DNA from: an uncultured bacterium | GTDB lineage: Bacteria; Planctomycetota; UBA1135; GCA-002686595 | DNA length: 64,000 nt | Direction of reading: 5' to 3' | Assembly: GCA_937905825.1 (NCBI GenBank) | Contig: CALCXM010000082.1 | Span: 62,001 to 126,000 of the forward strand | Shown here: piece after piece, positions 7,635 through 16,214 of the stretch | Layout of the letters: each line of letters begins with the position of its first letter | Numbering within the stretch: the first letter of the stretch is position 1 | Notes under the pieces: model-generated | Database searches by the model: none | Seen by the model: only the letters and a program-made list of their open reading frames with translations | What the model was told of the DNA's origin: nothing | Program-made: the position numbers and the translations under genes

Positions 7635-8999
7635 ATGCGGGTCCTCTTAGCCGACGACGAAATCACGATCTCGGTGACCCTCGGGGATGCCCTCGAAGAA
7701 GCGGGCTACGAAGTGATCAGCGTGGCGGACACGGACTCGGCCTTGCAGGCCTTGGAGTCGGAATCCATCGACATCGTCGTCACCGACATTCGCATGCCAG
7801 GAGCGGGTGGCATGAAGGTCTTGGAGCGCTCCGCTGAGTTGGACCCCGAGCGGCCGGTTCTGATCATGACGGGCTTCGCAGCCATGGAGGACGCCGCCAA
7901 AGCGCTTTCCATCGGCGCCAAGTTCTACATTCAAAAGCCCTTCCGCAATGACTCGATGGTGGCCCTGGTCGGCACCTACGCCCGGGTTCGGAGCTTGGAA
8001 GAGGAGAACCTTTCCCTGCGCAAGAAGCTCGGGGATGGGGACGAGTTCACGGGCATCATCGGCACCTCCAAGGCCATGATCGCGGTCTTCGATCGGGTGC
8101 GCACGGTGGCGCCCACGGACGCGACGGTCCTGCTCGAAGGGGAAAGCGGAACCGGCAAGGAACGTTTCGCACTGGCCATCCATCGCCTGAGTTCGCGAGC
8201 CACGGGGCCCTTCGTGGCGATCTCCTGCGCCGCTTTGCCGGAGAGCTTGCTCGAGGCGGAGCTCTTCGGATTCGAGAAGGGCGCCTTCACCGATGCACGC
8301 AAGGACCGCAAGGGTCGCTTCGAGTTGGCGGATGGCGGGACCTTCTTCCTGGATGACATCGACGACATGCCCCTGGCCACCCAGGTCAAGCTCTTGCGCG
8401 TTTTGCAGGAACGCACGGTGGAGCGCTTGGGGGCCGAGCGCGCTCGGCCCATCGACATCCGCATCGTGGCCGCCACCAAAGTTTCCCTGCGCGACCTGGT
8501 GCGTGATGGCAAGTTCCGAGAAGACCTTTACTACCGCATCAACGTGGTCCCCGTGAACTTGCCACCCCTGCGCGATCGCCACGGGGACGTGCCGGCCCTG
8601 GTGCATTTTTTGGTGGAACGCCACGGAGCTGGCAAGTCATTCCAAGTGGCGCCCTCCACCCTAAAGGCCCTCGAACGCTACCCCTGGCCGGGCAACGTGC
8701 GCGAATTGGAAAACGCCGTGCAGCGCGCCATCGCCCTCTGCGGCTCGGGCACGGAACTCGCGGCGGACGAAATGTTGCCCCGGGACGATCGTTGGCGCGG
8801 GGCCACCGAAGTCCATGATCGGGTCCTGCCCTTGCGCGAGTTTCTACGGGAACACGAAGTGCAACACATTCGCACGGCCCTCGAAAAAACCGGCGGGCAC
8901 CGCTCCCAAACCGCTGACTTGCTCGGCATCTCGCGCAAGGTTTTGTGGGAGAAGATGCGCGACTTCGACATCAGCGCCCCGGGTGACGAAAAGGAATGA
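7635..8999 (+). CDS. NtrC-family response regulator with variant AAA+ motifs
   Basis: A 454-residue protein with three parts. The receiver domain (about 1-118) has acidic residues at 7-8, phospho-acceptor Asp51, Thr79 and Lys101. The AAA+ domain (about 138-365) has a Walker A GESGTGKE (169-176), a Walker B FFLDD (237-241) and a sigma-54-contact loop reading GAFTDA (216-221) instead of the usual GAFTGA. The Fis-type HTH lies at about 405-447. The family activates sigma-54 promoters after phosphorylation. Both the loop change and Asp in place of the usual Walker B Glu may weaken ATP-driven remodelling. No histidine kinase is adjacent. The last four bases overlap the lpxH-like gene start. Confidence 0.92.
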   Translation: MRVLLADDEITISVTLGDALEEAGYEVISVADTDSALQALESESIDIVVTDIRMPGAGGMKVLERSAELDPERPVLIMTGFAAMEDAAKALSIGAKFYIQKPFRNDSMVALVGTYARVRSLEEENLSLRKKLGDGDEFTGIIGTSKAMIAVFDRVRTVAPTDATVLLEGESGTGKERFALAIHRLSSRATGPFVAISCAALPESLLEAELFGFEKGAFTDARKDRKGRFELADGGTFFLDDIDDMPLATQVKLLRVLQERTVERLGAERARPIDIRIVAATKVSLRDLVRDGKFREDLYYRINVVPVNLPPLRDRHGDVPALVHFLVERHGAGKSFQVAPSTLKALERYPWPGNVRELENAVQRAIALCGSGTELAADEMLPRDDRWRGATEVHDRVLPLREFLREHEVQHIRTALEKTGGHRSQTADLLGISRKVLWEKMRDFDISAPGDEKE

Positions 9000-9769
9000 C
9001 CGACCTGCCCATCATCGGGCTGCGTGCGGAAACCGCGGTCATCGGGGACTTGCACCTGGATCCCTTCGATAGCCAAACCTGCGGCTCATTCAGAGAATGG
9101 ACCCAGTCCTTGCAGGTTTCACGCTTGATCGTGATGGGGGACCTGTTCGACGCCTGGGTGGGCCCAGCGCACCAAGCAGCGCCCGGGTCGCAACTCGTTT
9201 TGCAAGCCTTCCGCGAGTTGGCGCAGCGCGACGTGGCGGTCAATGTCTTGCAGGGCAACCGGGACTTTCTGCTCGGTGAGAGCTTCGAACGGGCGGGATC
9301 CTGCCGCGTTTTTCCAGAGGGTCTGATCGGCGTGCAGCGGGATGGCCGGCGCATCCTGTTCTTGCACGGAGACGAGCTGTGCACGAAAGATTTGCCCTAC
9401 CAACGTCTGCGGCGCCTGACCCACTCGCGCCTGGTGCAGCGTTGGGGCCCGCGCCTGCCGCTCTTTCTTTCCGGCCGTATCGCCAAACGCATGCGGCGCA
9501 TTTCGACCAAAGCCGTGGCCATGAAGCTCTCCGCGGAAAAGGAGATCCAAGAGTCAGCCGGAGCCGAGCGCCTGCGCCAGGCTCGGGCCCACGTTTTGGT
9601 CTGCGGTCACGTTCATCGCAGCCGCGATTGCGAGCTCGGGGAAGCGGGCCGCTGGCTGATTCTCGACGCTTGGCGCGCAGGCCCCCTGGATGCTGTCCGG
9701 ATTTCCGCCCAGGAGAAACCGCAGCTGGTTTCGAGCGACGGGTTTTCCGGGGCCCCTCAGATCCAGTAG
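8996..9769 (+). CDS. lpxH: UDP-2,3-diacylglucosamine hydrolase-like metallophosphoesterase
   Basis: A 257-residue cytosolic or membrane-associated phosphoesterase. The metal-binding motifs of the calcineurin-like fold are in order: GDLH (17-20), GDLFD (48-52), GNRD (87-90), HGDE (124-127) and GHVH (204-207). The pattern and the basic helical insert around 137-180 fit LpxH, which cleaves UDP-diacylglucosamine to lipid X and UMP in lipid A synthesis. It overlaps the upstream activator gene by four bases (ATGA) and is followed nine bases later by cmk. The family assignment is good; the exact substrate is inferred, and no other lipid A gene is in the window. Confidence 0.85.
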   Translation: MTDLPIIGLRAETAVIGDLHLDPFDSQTCGSFREWTQSLQVSRLIVMGDLFDAWVGPAHQAAPGSQLVLQAFRELAQRDVAVNVLQGNRDFLLGESFERAGSCRVFPEGLIGVQRDGRRILFLHGDELCTKDLPYQRLRRLTHSRLVQRWGPRLPLFLSGRIAKRMRRISTKAVAMKLSAEKEIQESAGAERLRQARAHVLVCGHVHRSRDCELGEAGRWLILDAWRAGPLDAVRISAQEKPQLVSSDGFSGAPQIQ

Positions 9770-9778
9770 GATCCCGCC

Positions 9779-10426
9779 ATGATCATCGCCATCGATGGAC
9801 CCTCGGGCGCGGGCAAAAGCACCATCGCTCGACGAGTCGGCGAGGAATTGGGGCTCTTCGTGCTCGACACGGGCGCCATGTACCGCTCCGTGGCCCTCGA
9901 AGTGCTGCGCCAGCAAGTGGATCCAAACGATTCCGAAGCCGTAGCGCAGGTGGCCCGCCGGATCGAGCTGCACTTTGATGGGGATGGCCGCATTACGGTG
10001 AATGGCAAGTGCGTGGCCCAGGAGATTCGCTCGGAGCAGGTGGAATCGATCGTCTCCGTGGTGGCCGCCAATCCCTTGGTGCGGCGGGCCATGGTTCCCA
10101 AACAAAAGCTGGTGGCGGAGGAACAGGGCGGCGTTGTGGCCGAAGGGCGCGACATGACCACCGTCGTCTTCGCTGACTCGCGCTTTCGTTTCTACCTGGA
10201 CGCCAGCGCAGAGGTCCGTGCCCAGCGCCGGGCGCAGCAGCGCGGCACCCCCGAGAAGGCCCCGGAGATTCAATTGGCCCTCGAGGCCCGCGATCGCATC
10301 GATTCCGGCCGGGAAGATTCGCCCCTGCACCTGGCGCAAGGGGTGCGCCACATCGACACGGACAATCAATCGGCCGAAGACGTGGTGTCGGAGATCCTGG
10401 GGCACGTACGCAGCGGGGTGGGCTGA
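9779..10426 (+). CDS. cmk: Cytidylate kinase
   Basis: A 215-residue enzyme that phosphorylates CMP and dCMP with ATP. The P-loop GPSGAGKST is at residues 7-15, followed by the substrate-binding segment LDTGAMYRSVAL (about 29-40). The central part carries AEGRDMTTVVF (about 120-130), and the C-terminal RDRIDSGR...PL segment matches the family's lid and CMP contacts. Length is normal for the short bacterial form. It overlaps plsC by one base (TGATG). The order cmk, plsC, rpsA is recurrent in bacteria, which supports all three calls. Confidence 0.97.
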   Translation: MIIAIDGPSGAGKSTIARRVGEELGLFVLDTGAMYRSVALEVLRQQVDPNDSEAVAQVARRIELHFDGDGRITVNGKCVAQEIRSEQVESIVSVVAANPLVRRAMVPKQKLVAEEQGGVVAEGRDMTTVVFADSRFRFYLDASAEVRAQRRAQQRGTPEKAPEIQLALEARDRIDSGREDSPLHLAQGVRHIDTDNQSAEDVVSEILGHVRSGVG

Positions 10427-11067
10427 TGGCTGCCTACGAAATTCCTGAAGGGGTCGCGCTGCACACAGAGAAGACGGCCACCTACCATCTCTGCCGAGGC
10501 CTCTCGCGCCTGATTCTCGGCCTGCGTTACCGCATGGCCGTGAAAGGCATCGAGAACCTACCCGAGGAAGGGCCGGCTCTGATCGTGGCCAACCATCAAT
10601 CCTTCTTCGACATTCCGCTGCTGGCGGCCTCCACGAAGCGACATGTGTGCTTTGTGGCGCGCTCGACCCTGGCCCATTCGACGATTCTGGAGTTCATCAT
10701 GCGCGAGTGTGGGGCGGTCTTGATCGAGCGCGGCAAGGGCGACCGAGCCGCCATGCGCACGATGGTGGAGCACCTGAACCGCGGGGACGTGGTCGCCATC
10801 TTCCCCGAGGGCACGCGCTCCGAAGACGGGCGCGTGGGGCATTTCAAAGGCGGCGCGCTGCTCGCCGCGCGCAAGGCCGGGGCTCCGATCGTGCCCGTGG
10901 CGATCCGCGGCTCCCACAGCATCTGGCCCCGTTCGCGCAAGTACCCGGGCTCCGGACGCATCGAGCTGCGCTTCTTGCCCGCTCGCACGGCCGAGGGCAA
11001 GAGTGCCCTGGAGGAGGTCCATCGGGAGATCTCTGAGGCCGTGGGCGACGGAATGCTGCCGCGCTAA
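10426..11067 (+). CDS. plsC: 1-acyl-sn-glycerol-3-phosphate acyltransferase
   Basis: A 213-residue acyltransferase that makes phosphatidic acid at the inner face of the cytoplasmic membrane. It has the catalytic NHQSFFD motif (the NHxxxxD box, about residues 46-52), the substrate-binding FPEGTRS motif (about 126-132) and a following VPVAIRGS stretch, all in the family order. The protein begins with a short basic and hydrophobic region but no clear multispan anchor. The ATG overlaps the cmk stop. A 424-base gap then separates it from rpsA, so rpsA probably has its own promoter as well. Confidence 0.95.
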   Translation: MAAYEIPEGVALHTEKTATYHLCRGLSRLILGLRYRMAVKGIENLPEEGPALIVANHQSFFDIPLLAASTKRHVCFVARSTLAHSTILEFIMRECGAVLIERGKGDRAAMRTMVEHLNRGDVVAIFPEGTRSEDGRVGHFKGGALLAARKAGAPIVPVAIRGSHSIWPRSRKYPGSGRIELRFLPARTAEGKSALEEVHREISEAVGDGMLPR

Positions 11068-11491
11068 GCAGGACGGAAGGCTGCCGCGCCAACAGGACGG
11101 AGAGGCTCCTCTTACCGCAGCGGGGAGTTCCTCGCTCGACCCGGGCGCGGGCCGACTGAGCCTGCAGCGCCCGCTCGCTCAGACCCCTCGCTCCTCGGGC
11201 TCCCGGGCCGGATTCCGAGGGGATCGAGCTCGCGAGGGGAGAAATCCCCTGGATGGGCCCTGAGCGCGCTCCAAGTGCAAATCTTCCAGGCGAAACCTCG
11301 CTAGAACCGCCAGGAAGCTCGATACACTCCCGCGTTCGTCCCTCACCTTTGGGGGGCGACAGAACCCGTCCGGACCACCCGCCGACTCGACCTTCACCTT
11401 GGGGAAGGGATTCGCCGTGGTCTGAATGCGTGCTGACTAGAAACCGACAGAGACGGTTCGGCGACGAACCCACCCCATTCTTACAACCTCA
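11068..11491. other. 424-base leader region before rpsA
   Basis: No protein gene is supported here. The last 20 bases before the rpsA ATG are pyrimidine-rich and contain no Shine-Dalgarno-like purine run. Two similar C-rich/G-rich elements are visible around 11340-11362 and 11389-11410 (CTCACCTTTGGGG-like and TTCACCTTGGGG-like), each able to fold locally. The region could hold the rpsA promoter and a translational control leader, as expected for a gene whose product often represses its own translation. No clear -35/-10 pair was found. Confidence 0.4.
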
Positions 11492-13483
11492 ATGGCCATT
11501 GCCTCCCAGCGCCTAAAGCGCTTCGACCTCTCTACGGAAGAGCTCGACTCGAAGCTCGAGTTCGCCCTCGGCGACTTCACCGAAACCGCCTTCGACGAAG
11601 TCATCGCGACCTCCGTCAAGGACATCAAGCCCGGCACGATCGTCATCGCCGTCGTCGACTCAGTCGATGACAAGACCAAGATGGTCGTGATGGACATCGG
11701 CGGAAAGTCCGAAGGACAGATTCCGATTGCCGAGTTCGGCGACGACCTTCCTCAGAAGGGTCAAGAGTTCGAAGTCTTCTACGAGGGCGAAGATCCCTAC
11801 GAGAACACCGCCAACCTTTCCAAGCGCCGCGCCGATCGTCTGCGCGCCTGGGAACGCATCTCGGTCAAGTACCAAGAAGGCGACGAAGTTCAAGGTATCT
11901 GCCTGCGCAAGATCAAAGGTGGTCTGCTCGTGGACGTGGAAGGTGTCAACGTCTTCCTGCCCGCCAGCCAAGTCGACCTGCGTCGTACCCACGACATTTC
12001 GGCCTTCATCGAAGAGCCGATCCGCGCCCGCATCATCAAGATCGACCCGGAGCGCATGAACATCGTCGTGTCGCGCCGCAAGCTGCTTGAAGAAGAGCGC
12101 CAACGCCTCAAAGAGACGTTGCTGTCCGACATCGAAGAAGGTCAGGTCCGCATGGGCGTCGTCAAGAACATCGCCGACTTCGGTGTGTTCGTCGACCTCG
12201 GCGGTATCGACGGTTTGCTGCACATCACCGACATGTCTTGGGGCCGCATCAGCCACCCCTCGAAGATGGTCGAGATCGATCAAGAGATCGAAGTCATGGT
12301 CTTGCGCATCGATCGCGATCGCGAGCGCATCGCCCTGGGGCTCAAGCAGAAGCAAGCATCCCCGTGGGAAGGCATTGGCGCGCGCTACCCGATGGGCAGC
12401 AAGCACAAGGGCAACGTGGTCAACATCATGTCCTACGGTGCTTTCGTCAAACTGGAAGACGGCATCGAAGGCCTGGTGCACATCTCCGAGATGTCCTGGA
12501 CCCGTCGCATCAACCACCCCTCCGAGCTCGTCACGAGCGGTCAAGAGGTCGAAGTTGTCGTGCTCGAGATCGACGACCAGAAGCAAGAGATTTCGCTCGG
12601 CATGAAGCAAGCGGAAGCCAACCCCTGGGACATGGTCGACGACCACTACCCGGTCGGTACGGTGATCGAGGGCAACGTCCGCAACCTCACCTCTTACGGT
12701 GCGTTTGTTGAGATCGAAGAAGGCATCGACGGCCTGCTGCACATCACGGACATGAGCTGGACCAAGAAGGTCACGCACCCCTCCGAAGTGGTCAAGAAAG
12801 GCGACCGCGTGCAATGCGTGGTCCTCTCGGTCGACAAGGAAAAGAAGCGGATTGCCCTGGGCATGAAGCAACTGACCCCCGACCCCTGGATGGACGAGAT
12901 CGCGAACAAGTACCACATCGGCGACTTGCTCTCGGGATACGTCACCAAGACCACCAGCTTCGGTGTCTTCGTCAAGCTCGAGGACGAGCTGGAAGGCCTC
13001 TTGCACATCTCCGAGTTGTCGGACACCAAGATCTCTTCCCCGGAAGAAGTCCTGCGTCCCGCGATGAAAGTCGAAGTGCGGGTCATCCGCGTCGACATCG
13101 AAGAGCGCAAGATCGGTCTCTCCTTCGTCCACGCGGACTTCGAAGAGAACGACGCCCTCGCCACGCAGATCGCCGAGGACAACGCCTCGGGTCGCACTGC
13201 TGAAGTGGCCGCCGAGCGGGCCGCGGCCGAAAGCCGTGCCGCCGGTGGTGATGCCCCCGACGCTCCGGCTCCGGAGAAGAAAGAGAAGAAGGAGAAGAAG
13301 GCACCCGCTGCTGAAGCTCCCGCCGAGGAGGCTCCCGCTCTGGAAGCACCCGTGGCCGAAGCTCCCGCTGAGGAAGCTCCCGCTGCCGAGGCTCCCGCTG
13401 CCGAGGCTCCCGCTGAGGAAGCTCCCGCTGCAGAAGCTCCCACCGCCGAGGCGGACGCTGGCGAGGCCCCCAAGGAAGGCTGA
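11492..13483 (+). CDS. rpsA: 30S ribosomal protein S1
   Basis: A 663-residue RNA-binding protein of the small ribosomal subunit that delivers structured mRNAs. After a short N-terminal segment there are six S1 (OB-fold) domains between about residues 45 and 545. The four central/C-terminal repeats are clearest, each with an SYGAFV- or DFGVFV-like strand, a GLLHI- or GLVHISEMSW-like segment and a closing IALGMKQ-like strand. Beyond about residue 565 the protein ends in a low-complexity tail of Lys/Glu followed by repeated APAEEAPAAEAP units, about 90 residues with no match in the E. coli protein. There is no visible Shine-Dalgarno sequence before ATG 11492. A strong terminator follows 23 bases after the stop. 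Confidence 0.97.
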   Translation: MAIASQRLKRFDLSTEELDSKLEFALGDFTETAFDEVIATSVKDIKPGTIVIAVVDSVDDKTKMVVMDIGGKSEGQIPIAEFGDDLPQKGQEFEVFYEGEDPYENTANLSKRRADRLRAWERISVKYQEGDEVQGICLRKIKGGLLVDVEGVNVFLPASQVDLRRTHDISAFIEEPIRARIIKIDPERMNIVVSRRKLLEEERQRLKETLLSDIEEGQVRMGVVKNIADFGVFVDLGGIDGLLHITDMSWGRISHPSKMVEIDQEIEVMVLRIDRDRERIALGLKQKQASPWEGIGARYPMGSKHKGNVVNIMSYGAFVKLEDGIEGLVHISEMSWTRRINHPSELVTSGQEVEVVVLEIDDQKQEISLGMKQAEANPWDMVDDHYPVGTVIEGNVRNLTSYGAFVEIEEGIDGLLHITDMSWTKKVTHPSEVVKKGDRVQCVVLSVDKEKKRIALGMKQLTPDPWMDEIANKYHIGDLLSGYVTKTTSFGVFVKLEDELEGLLHISELSDTKISSPEEVLRPAMKVEVRVIRVDIEERKIGLSFVHADFEENDALATQIAEDNASGRTAEVAAERAAAESRAAGGDAPDAPAPEKKEKKEKKAPAAEAPAEEAPALEAPVAEAPAEEAPAAEAPAAEAPAEEAPAAEAPTAEADAGEAPKEG

Positions 13484-13505
13484 TCCTCTCCTAACGGTTG
13501 GATGC

Positions 13506-13550
13506 AAGCGGGCCCCGCTCCCTTCTAGGGACGGGGCCCGCTTCTCGTTG
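13506..13550 (+). terminator. Intrinsic terminator after rpsA
   Basis: A perfect 12-bp stem pairs 13506-13517 with 13532-13543, and the enclosed bases can extend it with a TCCC/GGGA pair. The stem's right arm ends in TT and is followed by a short T-rich stretch (TTCTCGTT). It is 23 bases past the rpsA stop codon, in the right place to end the cmk-plsC-rpsA transcript. Confidence 0.85.
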
Positions 13551-13673
13551 CGCCCGCGAGATCCGTCGGCGATCGCGCTGCTTGCGACCGGGCTAGGGAC
13601 CTCGACCTGGATTCGCCCGGGGAAAGCAAGCCCGGTCCGTAGCCGAGTGGGCCTCCCGCGGTAGACTTTTCCC

Positions 13674-14717
13674 ATGGCTTCTCGATTCCCGACCCTTCTC
13701 TGGCTGCTGGGACTGGCATGCCTTTGCGCCTGCGCCCGCTACCCGCTTCAGCAGGCACCGGAATCGCCGGACCCTCTATCTGCCTCCGGTTCCGATTTGG
13801 AGTCCCTGGGGCCCATGCGTCGCGGGGTCCCCGAGGCCTTCTTGCCCGCGGTGGAAGCGATCATCACGGCCATCAAGGAGGACGACAACGTGACGGCGCG
13901 CAGCGCTCTGAACGCGCTCCTACGCCGCAACCCGGACTCGCACACCATGGAATTGGCCCGGGGCTTTGAGCGGCTCTTGGACGGCCGCTTGCGGGTGAGC
14001 TGGATGGAGTTGCGCTTGGAAGCCATCGAGGACCCAGAGTCCCCGGGCAACTACCAGCTGGATCTTGTACTGAGTCATCACGGGAACGAAGACTTGGTCT
14101 ACCGTGCGGGCGGTGCGCGGCTCTTCGTGGGGCAGGTGGCTGTGGGACCGGACGGCTCGGGGCAACGGGGAACGCGCCGGGACGCGACGCCCTTTCCCGA
14201 GGAGGTCACCTTGCTGCCGGACGAAGAGCAACGCTTCGAGGTCGCGCGGCTCTCCTTGGATCCGCCTCGGGGCGTGCTGGCCTTCTCCTCCAAGTTGCGC
14301 CTGGACCTCTTGCCGGGTCAATTCAAGATGCGAGACGGGCGCTACCTTCCCGCGCAAAACGTCCCCAGTCCGAAGTTGGAGCTCGTGCGCCTCGCGGGCG
14401 ACTTGCCCAACGGCCTGGTCGAGCCCCAAGAACTCCTGAACTACGCCATGCAGCCGCGGCCCTTCGTTCCGGCCCTGATGGAGCGAGCCGTGCGCATCGC
14501 TCCGGAGCGTCGCGATGAGGCCCTGGATCTCTTGACCGAATGGGTGGCCACGACGGACACGGTGAGCCTCGAAACCATCGTTCCGGCCTTGCGTTGGTTG
14601 GCGCGCACGGATTCACCCGGTGGCTCCGCGGCGGCCTGGCGAGTCTACATGGCGAATCGCGCCCGGCACGCTTCCGGCGCCGCCAGCAAGGGCGGATTGA
14701 TCCTGCCCGGTTCCTGA
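13674..14717 (+). CDS. Lipoprotein of unknown function
   Basis: A 347-residue protein with a lipoprotein signal peptide: hydrophobic residues 7-15 followed by ACLCACA, with Cys16 or Cys20 as the likely lipid-modified residue. The mature part begins with a disordered Pro/Ser stretch, then an alpha-helical segment (about 50-105), a beta-rich middle domain (about 106-245) that includes a DLVYRAGGARLFVG strand pair, and a helical C-terminus. I recognise no family. ATG 13674 is directly before the signal peptide. It lies between the rpsA terminator and tyrS on the same strand. Confidence 0.7.
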   Translation: MASRFPTLLWLLGLACLCACARYPLQQAPESPDPLSASGSDLESLGPMRRGVPEAFLPAVEAIITAIKEDDNVTARSALNALLRRNPDSHTMELARGFERLLDGRLRVSWMELRLEAIEDPESPGNYQLDLVLSHHGNEDLVYRAGGARLFVGQVAVGPDGSGQRGTRRDATPFPEEVTLLPDEEQRFEVARLSLDPPRGVLAFSSKLRLDLLPGQFKMRDGRYLPAQNVPSPKLELVRLAGDLPNGLVEPQELLNYAMQPRPFVPALMERAVRIAPERRDEALDLLTEWVATTDTVSLETIVPALRWLARTDSPGGSAAAWRVYMANRARHASGAASKGGLILPGS

Positions 14718-14820
14718 TCGATCGGGCGCATTGGGTGCCGGTCCGCCCTTCACCAGAACCCGCCCCAGGAGCCCCAAGCAGGGGGCGCGAAAGCCCGCTG
14801 GAATCGCTATCCTCGCGCCC

Positions 14821-16020
14821 ATGAACGGAACAGTGGAAGAGCATCTGGCGGCCTTCAAGCGCGTCGCCGTGGACCTCATCGATGAAAAGCAACTGACGGG
14901 AATGCTCCAAAAGAGCCTGTCGGAGGGCAAGCCCCTGCGCGTCAAGTTCGGCATGGACCCCTCGAGCCCCGACTTGCACGTGGGCCACGGCATTCCCCTG
15001 ATGGTCCTGCGCGACTTGCAGGACCTGGGGCACACAATCGTGCTGATTGTGGGGGACTCGACGGCCATGGTGGGCGACCCCAGCGGCCGCAACAAACTGC
15101 GCCCGGTCTTGAGTCGCGCGGACGTGGCGGCGAACCTAGCCACCTACGCAGAGCAGGCGGGCAAGGTGCTCGACCTCAGCAAAACCGAAGTCCGTCAGAA
15201 CTCCGAGTGGTTCGACAAGATGGACTTCTACGACGTGCTCAAGCTCACCGGTCGCATGACCGTGGCGCGCATGCTGGAACGGGACACGTTTCAAAAGCGC
15301 ATGCAAGACCAAGAGCCCGTGGGCATCCACGAGTTCCTGTACCCCTTGATGCAAGGCTGGGACTCCGTCGAAATCCAATGCGATGCGGAACTGGGTGGCA
15401 CGGACCAGCTCTTCAACCTGTTGGTCGGTCGGCACCTGCAAGAGCAGTGCGACCAGCGTCCGCAGATCTGCTTCACCACGCCCCTGATCAACGGGGCCGA
15501 CGGCCGCAAGATGAGCAAGTCCTACGGCAACGCGATCGGCATGACCGACGAGCCGAACGACATGTTCGGCAAGGTCATGGCGATCGAGGACGACTTGATG
15601 GCGGAGTGGTTTCGCTTGATGACGCGCTTGCCGGATCAGGAAGTGAGCGACTTGCTCGCTGGGCATCCGCGCAAGGCCAAGGCGCGCTTGGCCTTCGAGA
15701 TCACGGCCTACTACCACAACGCCGAGTTGGCCCAAACGGCGAGTGACGCCTTCGACAGCCAGTTCCGCGACAAGCAGTTGCCCACCGACATCCCTTGCCA
15801 CGGATGGCCATCGGAGGATTCCGAGTTGCGCCTTCCCAACCTGCTCAAGGACCTCGGACTGGCGCAAACCACCTCCGAAGCCCGGCGCTTGATCGAAGGT
15901 GGAGGCGTCAAGATTGACGGGGAACCCCACCTGGACCCCAAGTTGCCCGTGCAGAGGCCAGCGCAAGAATTCTTGATTCAAGTGGGCAAGCGGCGCTTCG
16001 CCAAGGTCAGCCGCAGCTAA
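14821..16020 (+). CDS. tyrS: Tyrosine--tRNA ligase
   Basis: A 399-residue class I aminoacyl-tRNA synthetase that charges tRNA-Tyr. The HIGH motif reads HVGH (about residues 43-46) within DPSSPDLHVGHG, and the KMSKS loop is intact (about 231-235). A C-terminal S4-like RNA-binding domain (about 335-395) includes TSEARRLIEGGGVKIDG. Length and the S4 tail fit the TyrRS form with a DLHVGH signature. The frame is open 90 bases further upstream, but ATG 14821 gives the normal N-terminus. It is 104 bases after the lipoprotein gene. Confidence 0.97.
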   Translation: MNGTVEEHLAAFKRVAVDLIDEKQLTGMLQKSLSEGKPLRVKFGMDPSSPDLHVGHGIPLMVLRDLQDLGHTIVLIVGDSTAMVGDPSGRNKLRPVLSRADVAANLATYAEQAGKVLDLSKTEVRQNSEWFDKMDFYDVLKLTGRMTVARMLERDTFQKRMQDQEPVGIHEFLYPLMQGWDSVEIQCDAELGGTDQLFNLLVGRHLQEQCDQRPQICFTTPLINGADGRKMSKSYGNAIGMTDEPNDMFGKVMAIEDDLMAEWFRLMTRLPDQEVSDLLAGHPRKAKARLAFEITAYYHNAELAQTASDAFDSQFRDKQLPTDIPCHGWPSEDSELRLPNLLKDLGLAQTTSEARRLIEGGGVKIDGEPHLDPKLPVQRPAQEFLIQVGKRRFAKVSRS

Positions 16021-16048
16021 GCCCAGCTTCTAGGATGCGGGGGTGCTC

Positions 16049-16066
16049 GCATGCGGTCGCGCATGC
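16049..16066 (+). terminator. Small hairpin after tyrS
   Basis: A perfect 7-bp stem (16049-16055 with 16060-16066) encloses a GTCG loop, 29 bases after the tyrS stop. No T-run follows directly, so this is only a possible terminator in the 194-base gap before pepF. Confidence 0.3.
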
Positions 16067-16214
16067 TGACCAGAACTGTTCTCGCCGATCCTTCAGGCCG
16101 CTGAATTGTGTTTCAGCAAGTTGCCTGCGCTGCGCAAGGTTACTTCGTCAAGCCGCCCACGCTGCTCAGGTTCTCTTCAGCATGCCGCTCACCCTTTTCA
16201 ACTCTCAACTTGCT

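Noticed and set aside
13290-13480. Tandem DNA repeat near the end of rpsA as a mobile or regulatory element
   Set aside because: The repeats keep the reading frame and encode the Ala/Glu/Pro tail; they are explained by coding.
11660-13675. 671-codon open frame opposite rpsA
   Set aside because: Antisense shadow of the six S1 domains and the tail repeats; composition is repetitive and no family fits.
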